From NCBI GenBank assembly GCA_964592645.1, contig CAZQFV010000001.1, forward strand, positions 124,001 through 188,000: 64,000 nt of DNA. The letters are read 5' to 3'. The notes below the pieces were generated by a model, which was given only the letters and a program-made list of their open reading frames with translations, was not told the DNA's origin and did not search any database. Source of the DNA: CAZQFV01 sp964592645 (GTDB lineage Bacteria; Chloroflexota; Chloroflexia; DTKN01). Shown one piece after another: positions 39,295 to 48,325 of the stretch (positions within the stretch are counted from its first letter, which is position 1; each line of letters opens with the position of its first letter). A program made the position numbers and the translations under genes.

Positions 39295-40644
39295 ATGAAA
39301 GCACTCAAGATCCTGGCCCTGGCAGTCCTGATGGTTGTGATGGTCGTCCCCTTCGCCGGCGCCCAGACCATCACCTGGAACTCGTCCTTTACCGTGGTCA
39401 ACCTTGGCACCTCCACCGCCACGGTGGACGTCACCTTCTACGACGAGCTCGGCACTGCGTACCACCCGGAGCCGCTCGTTCCGGGCACCACGCCGCTCGA
39501 CAACCCCTTCACCCTGGCCCCTGGTGGCTCGCAAATCGTGGTCATGATGTTTGCCAACAGCACCCTGCCTGATGGCCGCTACTCGGTCGTCCTCTCGGCC
39601 GACCAGCCGATCGTGGCCATCGCCAACCTGGCGGGCGCCGATGGGACCATCAACTACAACGGGTCCTATAGCGGCATGGAGGACATCGGCCAGACCTCGA
39701 TGTACCTGCCGAGCGTCAGCAAGGCCTACTACGACTGGAACAGCCACCTGTCCGTACAGAACCTGACGGCCAGCGACATGGACATCACCATCGAGTTCTA
39801 CGCGGGCACCCCGGCCACCGTGACCCAGGTCACGGAGAACGTTCCGGCCTACGCCTCCTGGCACTATGATGTCGGCACCGACCCGGTACTGCCGCTCATG
39901 TACAACGGCTCGGCCCGCGTCGTGGCCGCCGGCCCCGTGGCCGTGGTCAACAACGACTACAACCAGAATCCGGCCGTCGCCGGCGCCAACCAGGTCTACA
40001 ACGGCCTGGCCGATGGCAACACCGACCTGTACTGCCCCGGCCTGTACGACCAATTTGTCGGTGTCTGGATCTCCTCCCTGAACGTGCAGAACATCGGCAG
40101 CGCCGAGACCGAGGTGCTGTACGAGTACTCCGACGGGATGATCGAGACGCAAACCATCGGCCCCAACGCCGCCTATCTGAGCACCTACAACACCGGTGCC
40201 CATCCCGGCGGGTTCTTCTCCGTGCACCTCTCGGCCGACCAGCCGCTGGTCGCCGTGGCCAACGCCAACGCCGGCACCGCCTCGCAGACCTACGAGTGCT
40301 TCGTCGGCGGGGCCAACGAGATCCGCACCCCGCTGGTGATGAAGTGGTTTGTCGGTGCGTTCAACACCGGTGTCCAGATCCAGAACATCGGCACGGCCAC
40401 GACCAATGCCTGCATCACCTACGAGGGCTATGAGAGCACGCCGGTCTGCCAGTCGGTCCCGGCCAACGGCACCCACATCTTCTACACCCCGGGCGAGAGC
40501 TTCCTGCCCGATGGGTACAGCGGATCGGCCGTCGTCACCGCGGACCAGCCGCTGACGGGTATCGTCAACCAGACCAACGACGCCCCGGGCGGCAACACCG
40601 GCGACTTTGCCCTGAGCTTCGGCATGTTCCTGATAACCCCGTAG
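39295..40644 (+). CDS. Secreted protein with four ~100-residue repeats
   Basis: A 449-residue exported protein. Signal peptide (1-23, ending FAGA-Q), then four degenerate beta-rich repeats starting near residues 31, 149, 260 and 358. Each opens with a VQN(I/L)G(S/T)A-like strand (SSFTVVNLGTSTATVDV, SHLSVQNLTASD, SSLNVQNIGSAETEV, TGVQIQNIGTATTNA) and closes with an ADQP-type segment (SADQPIVAIAN, SADQPLVAVAN, TADQPLTGIVN). No enzyme motif is seen. Its strong promoter, leader and terminator suggest an abundant surface or S-layer-like protein. GGAGG precedes ATG 39295. Confidence 0.75.
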   Translation: MKALKILALAVLMVVMVVPFAGAQTITWNSSFTVVNLGTSTATVDVTFYDELGTAYHPEPLVPGTTPLDNPFTLAPGGSQIVVMMFANSTLPDGRYSVVLSADQPIVAIANLAGADGTINYNGSYSGMEDIGQTSMYLPSVSKAYYDWNSHLSVQNLTASDMDITIEFYAGTPATVTQVTENVPAYASWHYDVGTDPVLPLMYNGSARVVAAGPVAVVNNDYNQNPAVAGANQVYNGLADGNTDLYCPGLYDQFVGVWISSLNVQNIGSAETEVLYEYSDGMIETQTIGPNAAYLSTYNTGAHPGGFFSVHLSADQPLVAVANANAGTASQTYECFVGGANEIRTPLVMKWFVGAFNTGVQIQNIGTATTNACITYEGYESTPVCQSVPANGTHIFYTPGESFLPDGYSGSAVVTADQPLTGIVNQTNDAPGGNTGDFALSFGMFLITP

Positions 40645-40672
40645 CCTGCTGCGTCGATTTACCCACCCCGTG

Positions 40673-40699
40673 GAGGGCGCCGGCCACCCCGGCGCCCTC
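40673..40699 (+). terminator. Hairpin terminator after the repeat protein
   Basis: A perfect 11-bp stem (GAGGGCGCCGG with CCGGCGCCCTC) and a 5-nt loop, 28 bp after the stop; the T tract is poor. Confidence 0.6.
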
Positions 40700-40749
40700 T
40701 AGCATTTGGGGCTTCCTGGGAGGAATGGGGCACACGCAAGGACAAGACC

Positions 40750-42030
40750 ATGACGGATCGAGTTTGGCGGCATGCCCGCCGCTGGCTGGGACTGCTGGCC
40801 CTCTTTGCCCTGGGGGTCACGGTATGGCCCGGCGCGGCCGGGCCGGGCTACGGCTGGCCTCTCCCTGCGAACCTCTCACAGACGGACGGCCGTTCCATCT
40901 TCCCGACGCTGGCGCGGGTGGGGCCGGAGGGCGACCTGTGGGCCGTCTGGACCGAGATCGATAGCGGGGCCGGCGACAACGACGAGATCATCGGACGCCG
41001 CCTTTCGGGGGCCACCGGCGAATGGGACAACGCGCTGAACCTGTCGGCAGACGCGGGGCGGGAAGCCGGCCCAGCCCTCTACGCCGACCGGCAAGGAAGG
41101 GTCCACCTGGCCTGGACGCGCTGGGGTGGACCCAAGACCGAGTTGGTCTACCGACAGTGGGCCGACGGGGATTGGGGCCCGCCCCTGGTCATAAGAAACA
41201 CGGACGCCAACCCCTTCCCCTACAACCTGCTCTTTGCCGAGGACCTCAGCGGCACGGTGTGGCTCTTTGCCAACCTGGGCTCCGGGGTGAGCTGCGCGCG
41301 CCTGGAAGCAGAGGGCTGGAGCGCGTGGAGCGCCTGGGCCTATCTGGGTGGGCTCAAGTACCTGGCCGACATCGCTCCCGGAAGCGACGGCCTCTTTCAC
41401 GTGGCCCTCGCCGGGGAAAATGCCTGCGCCCCCTGTGGGCCGTACGACGGTTTCCTGGCCGACCCCTACTATGCGACCACCGACGGCACGATATGGAGTC
41501 CCTTTCTCAACATCGGTGGCATCGGCACGGTGGTCTACGATGTCGAGTTGGAGTGGGATGCGGCGGGCGCGCTGCACATGGTCTGGAGCGATAACCACCC
41601 GCTGGGGTCGTACGACTCGGAGCGCTCGGCGGTGTACGAGCGCGTACTCCAGGGCGGCGCCTGGAGCGCGCGGGCCGAGGTGAGCGTGCCCAACGCCGAC
41701 CAGGCGGTAGAGGACCTGGCGCTGCAGGCAGACGATAGCGGGGCGGTGCACCTGGTCTGGAGCGAGGGCGTAATCAGCGGGACGCGGGCTCTGGACCTGG
41801 GCATCCGCTATCGGCGCTGGACGGCGGCCGGCTGGGGGGAGGAGGAGGTCGTCTATACCTCAAACCTGGACAGTATCAACGTGAGCCTGGCCCTGGATCC
41901 GCGGGGGGAGCCGGCCGTGGTCTGGGAAGAGGGAGCCGCCACCGCCGAGGAGGTCTACTTCGGCCGGCGGCAGGTGGCCTGGCCCTACCGGGCGTACCTG
42001 CCCCTGGTTGAGCGGTACGGAGGGCGATAG
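40750..42030 (+). CDS. Secreted beta-propeller-like protein with YLPLVER tail
   Basis: A 426-residue exported protein. The signal peptide is residues 1-~28. The rest consists of repeated blade-like segments with Asp/Trp motifs (GDLWAVWTEIDSG, GRVHLAWTRWGG, GALHMVWSDNH, GAVHLVWSEG, GEPAVVWEEG), as in BNR/sialidase-type propellers. No catalytic set is identified. It ends in PYRAYLPLVERYGGR, sharing the YRxYLPxVER tail with the protein at 4845-6164. A function in surface binding is plausible but unproven. Confidence 0.7.
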   Translation: MTDRVWRHARRWLGLLALFALGVTVWPGAAGPGYGWPLPANLSQTDGRSIFPTLARVGPEGDLWAVWTEIDSGAGDNDEIIGRRLSGATGEWDNALNLSADAGREAGPALYADRQGRVHLAWTRWGGPKTELVYRQWADGDWGPPLVIRNTDANPFPYNLLFAEDLSGTVWLFANLGSGVSCARLEAEGWSAWSAWAYLGGLKYLADIAPGSDGLFHVALAGENACAPCGPYDGFLADPYYATTDGTIWSPFLNIGGIGTVVYDVELEWDAAGALHMVWSDNHPLGSYDSERSAVYERVLQGGAWSARAEVSVPNADQAVEDLALQADDSGAVHLVWSEGVISGTRALDLGIRYRRWTAAGWGEEEVVYTSNLDSINVSLALDPRGEPAVVWEEGAATAEEVYFGRRQVAWPYRAYLPLVERYGGR

Positions 42031-42042
42031 CGGAAAGACGAC

Positions 42043-42076
42043 AGGGGCCGCCGCGCCGGCGGTGGAAATGGCCCCT
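42043..42076. terminator. Hairpin between convergent genes
   Basis: AGGGGCC (42043-42049) pairs with GGCCCCT (42070-42076), and the loop holds a CCGCCG/CGGCGG pair. It could serve both the propeller gene and the radical SAM gene, whose stop it abuts. Confidence 0.45.
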
Positions 42077-43667
42077 ACTTGGGGGAGCTTTCTACCTCTC
42101 CCAGGGCGCCCCGGTAGACCCGCAGGCTGCGGTCGTGACCGATGAAGTGGGCGCGGAAGGCGCGGCGGAAGGCGGCCCAGTCGCCGCGAAGGAAGGTCCG
42201 CAGGCCGACCTGGAGGTAACCCAGAGCGGAGTAGAAGCTGTAGACCAAGTAGGGCAGCCAGACCCAATTGCGGCGGCGCAGCCATCCGCCGAGCAGCAGT
42301 TTGAGCAGCCAGCGCGGGGCGCGCCGGGTCTGCACCAGCTTGAACAGGCCGTTGGTGTAGGTACGCCGGTTGGCCAAAAAGTGCTGGCGGTAGACCTCTT
42401 CGATCTCATCCTGCAGAACGCCCTCGCGCTTGGCGCGCTCGTAGAGCTCGGTGCCCGGGAAGAAGGTGAGGGAGAACATTGTGATCTCAAAGGGGCCGGC
42501 CACCTCCAGGAGCAGGCGCAGCGTCTCCAGGTTGTCCTCCTCATTCTCCCAGGGGTTGTCGACGATTATATCGTAGACCGGCGGGACCATACGGTCGCCG
42601 AACTTGCTCAGGACGGCGGCGGCGTTCAGGATGTGCTCGCGCTTGGTAGGGCGGTGGTAGATCTCGTGCATAGTGCGCATACTGCCGGTCTGGATGCCCA
42701 TACGCACCTGCCGCATGCCGGCGTCGACGAGCATGGCGATCTTTTCCTCGTCGACCATGGGCGGCTGGAAGCCGGTGATGAACATCGGCCGGCCGACCTC
42801 GCGCTTGTAGGCGGCGCAGAACTCGCGCAGCATGGCGTTGTCGCTCATAAAGTTGTCGTCTTCGATCTTGATCAGGCGGATCTCGGGGAAACGGGCCGTG
42901 ATCTCGCGGAGCTCGCCGATAAAGTTGGGCACGCTGCGGCGGCGGACGCACCACTGGCCGCGGTAGACGTTGCGCAGGGCGTTGTTGCAGCAGTACCGGC
43001 AGGCGTAAGTGCAGCCGCGCGACATCATCGTCGTGTAGGTAGGGACGGCGTCGCTGGTGTGGGGCCAGGAGAGGTAGTAGATGAGCCGCGCCGGGGTCAG
43101 TTGCTCGATATGCCCATGGTAGAGTACATAGGAAGTCGCCGGGTCATAGTCGGGGTAGGGGTAGACGTCTAGGTCGAATTGGAGCGGGCGCAGCGGCGTG
43201 CGGACGACGGCCCCATCCTGCTTGTACCAGATATTTCCGATGCCGGCCCAGCTCTCCCCGGCGGCCAGGCGCTGGGCCAGTTCGCGGATGGCCTCTTCCC
43301 CCTCGCCGACGCAGACCAGGTCGGCGTACTCCAGGCACTCGTCGGGGCGCACGGTGGGGTGGATGCCGCCCCAGGCGATCGGCGCGGCAGTGGCGCGGCG
43401 CAGGTGGCGGGTGAGCTGCACGGCTTTGTCGATATAGTTAGTCATCAGGGTAATGCCCACCAGCCCGCTGCCCTCGACGAGCTGGGCGACCTGGTCGAGG
43501 ATCTCGGGCGAGTAGGCGTAGCGGAACCCCTCCCAGGGGAGCCCCTCGGTCTCGCGCGGCAAAAAGATCATCTGTGTCTCGAAACCGGCCTGTTTGAGGA
43601 CGGCCGAGAGGCAGCGGATGCCGTAGGAGACGATGCTTTCAAAGGGTGAGATCAAGGAGACCTTCAT
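42075..43667 (-). CDS. B12-binding-type radical SAM protein
   Basis: A 530-residue enzyme with an N-terminal cobalamin-binding-type domain (~1-150: GIRCLSAVLKQAGFETQMIFL, GLVGITLMTNYIDKA, WGGIHPTVRPDECLEYADLV, GEGEEAIRELAQ). The DxHxxG motif of true B12 ligands is not evident. The radical SAM core follows (SRGCTYACRYCCNNALR, CxxxCxxC at ~220), then IKIEDDNFM and a basic hydrophobic C-terminus. Such enzymes methylate or rearrange unactivated carbons in lipids or natural products. It diverges from the GH2 gene. Confidence 0.88.
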   Translation of the reverse strand: MKVSLISPFESIVSYGIRCLSAVLKQAGFETQMIFLPRETEGLPWEGFRYAYSPEILDQVAQLVEGSGLVGITLMTNYIDKAVQLTRHLRRATAAPIAWGGIHPTVRPDECLEYADLVCVGEGEEAIRELAQRLAAGESWAGIGNIWYKQDGAVVRTPLRPLQFDLDVYPYPDYDPATSYVLYHGHIEQLTPARLIYYLSWPHTSDAVPTYTTMMSRGCTYACRYCCNNALRNVYRGQWCVRRRSVPNFIGELREITARFPEIRLIKIEDDNFMSDNAMLREFCAAYKREVGRPMFITGFQPPMVDEEKIAMLVDAGMRQVRMGIQTGSMRTMHEIYHRPTKREHILNAAAVLSKFGDRMVPPVYDIIVDNPWENEEDNLETLRLLLEVAGPFEITMFSLTFFPGTELYERAKREGVLQDEIEEVYRQHFLANRRTYTNGLFKLVQTRRAPRWLLKLLLGGWLRRRNWVWLPYLVYSFYSALGYLQVGLRTFLRGDWAAFRRAFRAHFIGHDRSLRVYRGALGEVESSPK

Positions 43668-43744
43668 CGAGTTTTTGCTCCTCGACGAGACTGTTCGTCG
43701 ACGGACCCAACTTCAGGGGTTTCCACGGAGGCCGATTTCCGGCC

Positions 43745-43773
43745 ATTATAGGCCACGTACCGGCGCATGTCAA
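43745..43773 (-). promoter_or_regulatory. Consensus promoter for the radical SAM gene
   Basis: On the minus strand, TTGACA (43768-43773), 17 bp, TATAAT (43745-43750): a full consensus match. Confidence 0.75.
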
Positions 43774-43779
43774 CTTCGT

Positions 43780-43808
43780 TTGCACCTTACTGCACTTCGT
43801 GCTACAAT
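43780..43808 (+). promoter_or_regulatory. Promoter for the glycoside hydrolase operon
   Basis: TTGCAC (43780-43785), 17 bp, TACAAT (43803-43808); back-to-back with the divergent promoter, 40 bp before the GH2 start. Confidence 0.7.
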
Positions 43809-43847
43809 CCAGGGGTTTGTGGTGGCAATACTCTTGGAGAGGTGGGC

Positions 43848-46058
43848 ATGCCTCGGATTGTGCTCGATGGGACCTGGCAGTTGCGGCCGGTGGAGCGCTT
43901 TGCGCAAGGGTCCTACCCCGACGATGCGGACTGGCTGGAGCAGTCGCTACCGGCGCACTGGCAGCAGCACCCGCTTCTGGCCACCTATGCCGGCCGGGTG
44001 GTCTATCGCCGGCGTTTCCCCTGGGACGGCGCGGCCGTCCCGGACGAACGGGCCTGGCTGCGGGCCCCGGGCATCTTTTACTGGTCGGCGGTCTACCTGA
44101 ACGGCCGGCATCTGGGCAACCACGAGGGCTACTTTACCCCCCAGGAGTACGAGGTGACCGGGCTGCTCCGCCCTGGGGAGAACGAGCTGATCGTCGAGGT
44201 CGAGTGCCGCGACGAATCTCGGAAGCACAACAAGCGCATGATCACCGGGGTCTTTTCCCACTGGAACGTCGGCGACGGGCTGGCCAACCCTGGGGGCATC
44301 TGGCTGCCGGTGGAGGTCTATACGACCGGGCCGGTGCACATCGACCGGGTGGAGCTGCGCACGGTGCGGATCGTCGAGGAGAGTCCTCCTGCGGGCGGGG
44401 CGCGGCACCCCACAGATGTCGCCGCGCCGCGGGAGGCCGTCGTGGAGGCCCGGGTAGCGTTGAACGGCACCGCCGCGGGGCCGGCCGGCCTGGTGCTGCG
44501 CTTCACCCCGGAGAACTTTGCCGGATCGGAAACGGTCCTGGAGCGACCCATCGAGCTGTCGGGCGGCACCCAGGAGTGGGCCGGGCGGCTGGTGCTGCCG
44601 CGGCCCGGACTATGGTGGACCTGGGACCTGGGCCATCCGGCGCTCTACCGGGTGACGGTGCAGTGCCGGCAGGGAGAGACGCTGCTGGGGGAGACGGCGC
44701 TGCTCTTTGGCGTCCGCCAGTTCGAGCTGCGCGACTGGATCCCCCACCTGAACGGGGTGCGCTTCTTTGTCCGCGGCGCCAACTATCCGCCGGGGGACAT
44801 GCGCATCGCCACGATGACCCCCGAGCGCTATGCCCAGGACATCTCGCTGGCGCGGGGGGCGGCGATGAACCTGTTGCGGCTGCACGCCCATGTGCAGCAC
44901 CCGGCCTTTTACGAGGCCGCCGACCGCCACGGCATCCTTGTCTGGCAGGACTTTCCCCTGCAGTGGGCCTACGCCGAGGAGGCGCTGCCGGCGGCCGAAG
45001 CCCAGGCGGTGGAGATGGTGCGGCTGCTCTACAACCATCCCAGCGTGGCCGTCTGGTGTATGCACAACGAGCCCATCTGGCAGGAGGACCACGGCTACAA
45101 GAACACCTACTTTGTCTGGCGCATCCGCTGGGCCTCGCTGGTCTATATCTGGAACCGCTTCATCCATAGCTGGGACCGCGAGGTGCTGGACACGCGCCTG
45201 AAGCGCGTCGTGCGCCGGCTGGACCCCTCGCGGCCGGTGGTACGGGCCTCGGGGGAGATCGCCCTGCCGCTGCTGCGCCGGGGCACCGACACGCACTTTT
45301 ACTTTGGCTGGTACGCCGCCTACGGCCCCAAGCGGGCCTTTGAGCTGGTGCGACGCTTTTCCCGGCGCAACCTGCGCTTTGTCACCGAGTTCGGGGCGCA
45401 GAGCTTTCCCAACGAGGAGAGCGTGCGCCGCTTCCTGCCAGCCGACATCGCCGCAGTGGACTGGGAAGAGGTATCCCGGCGCTACGCCTTCCAGCCCGAC
45501 GTGATGGCCCTCTGGCTGGACTGGCGTCGGTGCCGGACATGGGATGAGCTGATCGCCCTCAGCCAGGGCTACCAGGCCGAGTTGAACCGCTACTACATCG
45601 ACCGGCTGCGCTACCACAAGTACCGGCCCACCGGCGGGATCGTCATGTTCAACCTGGTGGACCCCTCCATAGCTGTGCAGTGGTCGGTGGTGGACTACTG
45701 GCGCCGGCCCAAGGGCTCCTACGCCGCGCTGTGCCGGGCTTTTGCCCCGCAGTACGTCTTCACCCTGCTACAGCGCGATCTCTACCGGGTGGGGCAGACG
45801 GTGAGCATCCCGGTGTACCTGGTCAACGACGCCCACCGGGAGTACCCGCGGGCGCGGGCAACGGCGGAGGTGTTCGACGAGGACGGGGCCTCCTGCCTGC
45901 GGGGGGAGTGGACCGTGCCGCTGCCGGCCGATAGCCCGGCGCTGTGCGCCGGCCGGCCGGCGTTCCGTCCGGCGCGGGCCGGCCGCTACCGGGCGGTGCT
46001 CTCCCTGGACTGGGGCGAGGGGACGCTGGAGAACGTGTACCAGATCGTGGTCGAGTGA
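43848..46058 (+). CDS. Glycoside hydrolase family 2 protein
   Basis: A 736-residue GH2-type enzyme: N-terminal jelly roll (LDGTWQLRPVERF, YRRRFPWDG, YWSAVYLNGRHLGNHEGYFTPQ), an Ig-like domain, then a TIM barrel with FVRGANYPPGD, the acid/base Glu in VWCMHNEPIW (near residue 408) and the nucleophile in RFVTEFGAQSFPN (near 514). GH2 covers beta-galactosidases, mannosidases and glucuronidases; the barrel is of the beta-mannosidase/exo-glucosaminidase style but the substrate is not certain. No signal peptide is seen. Its stop overlaps the next start by one base. Confidence 0.9.
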   Translation: MPRIVLDGTWQLRPVERFAQGSYPDDADWLEQSLPAHWQQHPLLATYAGRVVYRRRFPWDGAAVPDERAWLRAPGIFYWSAVYLNGRHLGNHEGYFTPQEYEVTGLLRPGENELIVEVECRDESRKHNKRMITGVFSHWNVGDGLANPGGIWLPVEVYTTGPVHIDRVELRTVRIVEESPPAGGARHPTDVAAPREAVVEARVALNGTAAGPAGLVLRFTPENFAGSETVLERPIELSGGTQEWAGRLVLPRPGLWWTWDLGHPALYRVTVQCRQGETLLGETALLFGVRQFELRDWIPHLNGVRFFVRGANYPPGDMRIATMTPERYAQDISLARGAAMNLLRLHAHVQHPAFYEAADRHGILVWQDFPLQWAYAEEALPAAEAQAVEMVRLLYNHPSVAVWCMHNEPIWQEDHGYKNTYFVWRIRWASLVYIWNRFIHSWDREVLDTRLKRVVRRLDPSRPVVRASGEIALPLLRRGTDTHFYFGWYAAYGPKRAFELVRRFSRRNLRFVTEFGAQSFPNEESVRRFLPADIAAVDWEEVSRRYAFQPDVMALWLDWRRCRTWDELIALSQGYQAELNRYYIDRLRYHKYRPTGGIVMFNLVDPSIAVQWSVVDYWRRPKGSYAALCRAFAPQYVFTLLQRDLYRVGQTVSIPVYLVNDAHREYPRARATAEVFDEDGASCLRGEWTVPLPADSPALCAGRPAFRPARAGRYRAVLSLDWGEGTLENVYQIVVE

Positions 46059-47272
46059 TGCGCATCGTCTACCTCAGCACCCTCAGCCTGACCTACGCCT
46101 CGTTCCTCGGTCGGGTCTTGCCGCTGGCGCGGGCGCTGCGGCGGCTGGGGCACGATGTCCAGGTGGTGACGCTGCACCACGACTGGCCGGGGCGGGCCTT
46201 CACCGAGGTGGCCTACGGCGAGGTGCCGATCCACTATGTCGGGCCGATGCATGTGCGCGGCCTGGGCGACGCCCGCCGCCAACTGCGGGGGGCGGCGCTG
46301 CTGGGGGCGGCGGCGGTGGCCACGGCGCAGCTCGCGCGCTATGCCCTGCGCCGGCCGGCCGACCTGTTCCACGCCTGGAAGCCGCACCCCTTCAACGGGC
46401 TGGCCGGGCTGCTGGCAGCGCGGCTGCGCGGCCGGCCGCTCCTGGTGGACTGCGACGATTACGAGGCTTTGTCCTCCCGTTTCAGCGGCGGCGGCCAGCA
46501 GCGGGTGGTGCGCCTCTTTGAGGATGGGCTGCCCAGGAGAGCCGACGCCGTTACGGCCAACACCCGCTTCTGGACGGAGCGGTTGGTGCGGCAACTGGGC
46601 CTGCCCCCCGGGCGGGCCTTCTATCTGCCCAACGGCGTGGACGCGGAGCGCTTTGCCGCCCCGCCGGAGGCCGAGGTCGCCGCGCTGCGGCGGCGTTACG
46701 GGCTGGAGGGCCGGGCGGTGATCGCCTATGTCGGCATCCTCAGCCTGACGGGCCACCCGCTGGACCTGCTGCTGGAGGCTTTCGCCCAGGTGGCCCGGGC
46801 GCTGCCGACGGCGCACCTGCTGTGGGTGGGCGGCGGCGAGGATGGGGCGCTCCTGCGCCGGCGGGGCCAGGAGCTGGGGCTGGGGAAGCGGATGACCTTT
46901 GCCGGCGTCGTCCCGCCGGAGGCGGTGCCGGCTTACTTTCGGCTGGCCGACTGCGCGGTGGACCCGGTGCGCGACGACCTCCACGCCCGGGCCCGCTGCC
47001 CGCTCAAGGTGCTGGAGAGCATGGCCTGCGGGGTGCCGGTGGTGACCGGGGACGTGGGCGAGCGGCGCGAGCTGCTGGGCGACGGGCGGGCCGGCCTGTT
47101 GGTGCGGCCCGGGGATGCCGCGGCGCTGGCCGAGGGCCTGCGGGCGCTGCTGTCCGAGGCGGGGGTCCGGGCGCAGATGGGGGCGGCGGGGTTGGAGGAG
47201 GTCCAGCGCTATCGCTGGGACCGGCTGGCGCCCGGGGTGGTGGACCTGTACCGGCGTCTGCTGGAGCGTTGA
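46058..47272 (+). CDS. Glycosyltransferase family 4 protein
   Basis: A 404-residue GT-B glycosyltransferase: an N-terminal domain starting IVYLSTLSLTYASFLGRVLPLARAL, a linker, then the GT4 donor domain (VIAYVGILSLTGHPLDLLLEAF, LLWVGGGEDGALLRRRG, FAGVVPPEAVPAYFRLADCAVDPV, CPLKVLESMACGVPVVTGDVGE, which contains the EX7E-type glutamate). It transfers a sugar from a nucleotide donor to a lipid or polysaccharide. It is translationally coupled to GH2 and followed by a flippase-like gene, so the three may handle an extracellular polysaccharide or glycolipid. Confidence 0.9.
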   Translation: MRIVYLSTLSLTYASFLGRVLPLARALRRLGHDVQVVTLHHDWPGRAFTEVAYGEVPIHYVGPMHVRGLGDARRQLRGAALLGAAAVATAQLARYALRRPADLFHAWKPHPFNGLAGLLAARLRGRPLLVDCDDYEALSSRFSGGGQQRVVRLFEDGLPRRADAVTANTRFWTERLVRQLGLPPGRAFYLPNGVDAERFAAPPEAEVAALRRRYGLEGRAVIAYVGILSLTGHPLDLLLEAFAQVARALPTAHLLWVGGGEDGALLRRRGQELGLGKRMTFAGVVPPEAVPAYFRLADCAVDPVRDDLHARARCPLKVLESMACGVPVVTGDVGERRELLGDGRAGLLVRPGDAAALAEGLRALLSEAGVRAQMGAAGLEEVQRYRWDRLAPGVVDLYRRLLER

Positions 47273-47338
47273 GGGGGCGGCCCGGCGACGGGGCGACCGT
47301 CAGGGTGGCCCCTCCGCGGCGCGAGTAAAGAGGCGACG

Positions 47339-48325
47339 ATGTGGCGAAAGCGATGGGCGCGGCTGAAGGAGTGGGCGGCGGCGAGGCAGCAGAGCCGCCT
47401 GTGGCGGGTGCTGCTGATGGGGGCGCTGGTTGTCCCGGCCCTGGCCGTCATCGCCTACCAGACCTGGCGCAACTGGGAGCAACTGCGTTCCTATACCTGG
47501 GAGGTGCGCCCGGGGCTCTGGGCCGTGGGGTTTGGTGCCTACTCCGTGGCGTTGCTCTGCGAGCTGGTCGCCTGGAACGTGCTGATGGGGCGGCTGGGTG
47601 GCGTGCGCCACTTTCGGACCAACGGCCGGCTCTACTGCGTGTCGAACCTTTCCAAGCGGCTGCCGGGGGTGGTGTGGTACCTGGCCGGCCGGGCGATGCT
47701 CTACCGGGAAGAAGGGGTCCCCGCCGCGGTGGCGCTGTCGGGGAGCGCGCTGGAGCTGGCCCTGGTGGCCGCGACGGGGCCGATCGCCTATTTCCTGGCC
47801 CTGCCCTGGGCGGCCGTGTCCGGTTTCCAGGGGACGGGAGCGGCCGTCCGGCCCCCGGGCTGGATGCTCCCGGCGGCCATCGCCGCGCTGGTGCTGGGGG
47901 GCGTGGTGCTGCAGCCGCCGATCTTTAACCGCGTCGCCGCCTTCTTCCTGCGCCGCATGGGCAGCCCGACGCGCGTGGCCGTGGGCTATCGCGACATCCT
48001 GCCGTTGGTGCCGCTCTACCTGGTGGCCTGGGCCATGGGGGGAGTGCTGCTGTATGTCGTGGCGCGGTCCCTCTATCCCCTGCCGCTTGGCGCGCTGTCG
48101 GCGACGCTGGGCCTGTGGGCCGTCTCCGGGACGCTGACCCTGCTCATCTCCATCTTTCTCTTTGGCACCGGCGTCCGCGAGGTGACGCTGAGCTTCCTCC
48201 TGATGTGGCTGATGCCCCAACCGCTGCCGGTGGTGGTGGCGCTGCTGTTTGGCCTGATCGTGACGTTGGCGGAGCTGGCCTGGACGGCGGCTTTTGCCCT
48301 GCTGCCGCGGCGCAAGCCGGCCTAG
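47339..48325 (+). CDS. LPG synthase/UPF0104-type polytopic membrane protein
   Basis: A 328-residue protein with about eight hydrophobic segments and the pattern of the lysylphosphatidylglycerol synthetase transmembrane family (UPF0104), notably LYCVSNLSKRLPGVVWYLAGRAML. Members flip lipids or lipid-linked sugars. It follows the glycosyltransferase by 66 bp. Its last four bases overlap the convergent LuxR-Kelch gene. Confidence 0.8.
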   Translation: MWRKRWARLKEWAAARQQSRLWRVLLMGALVVPALAVIAYQTWRNWEQLRSYTWEVRPGLWAVGFGAYSVALLCELVAWNVLMGRLGGVRHFRTNGRLYCVSNLSKRLPGVVWYLAGRAMLYREEGVPAAVALSGSALELALVAATGPIAYFLALPWAAVSGFQGTGAAVRPPGWMLPAAIAALVLGGVVLQPPIFNRVAAFFLRRMGSPTRVAVGYRDILPLVPLYLVAWAMGGVLLYVVARSLYPLPLGALSATLGLWAVSGTLTLLISIFLFGTGVREVTLSFLLMWLMPQPLPVVVALLFGLIVTLAELAWTAAFALLPRRKPA

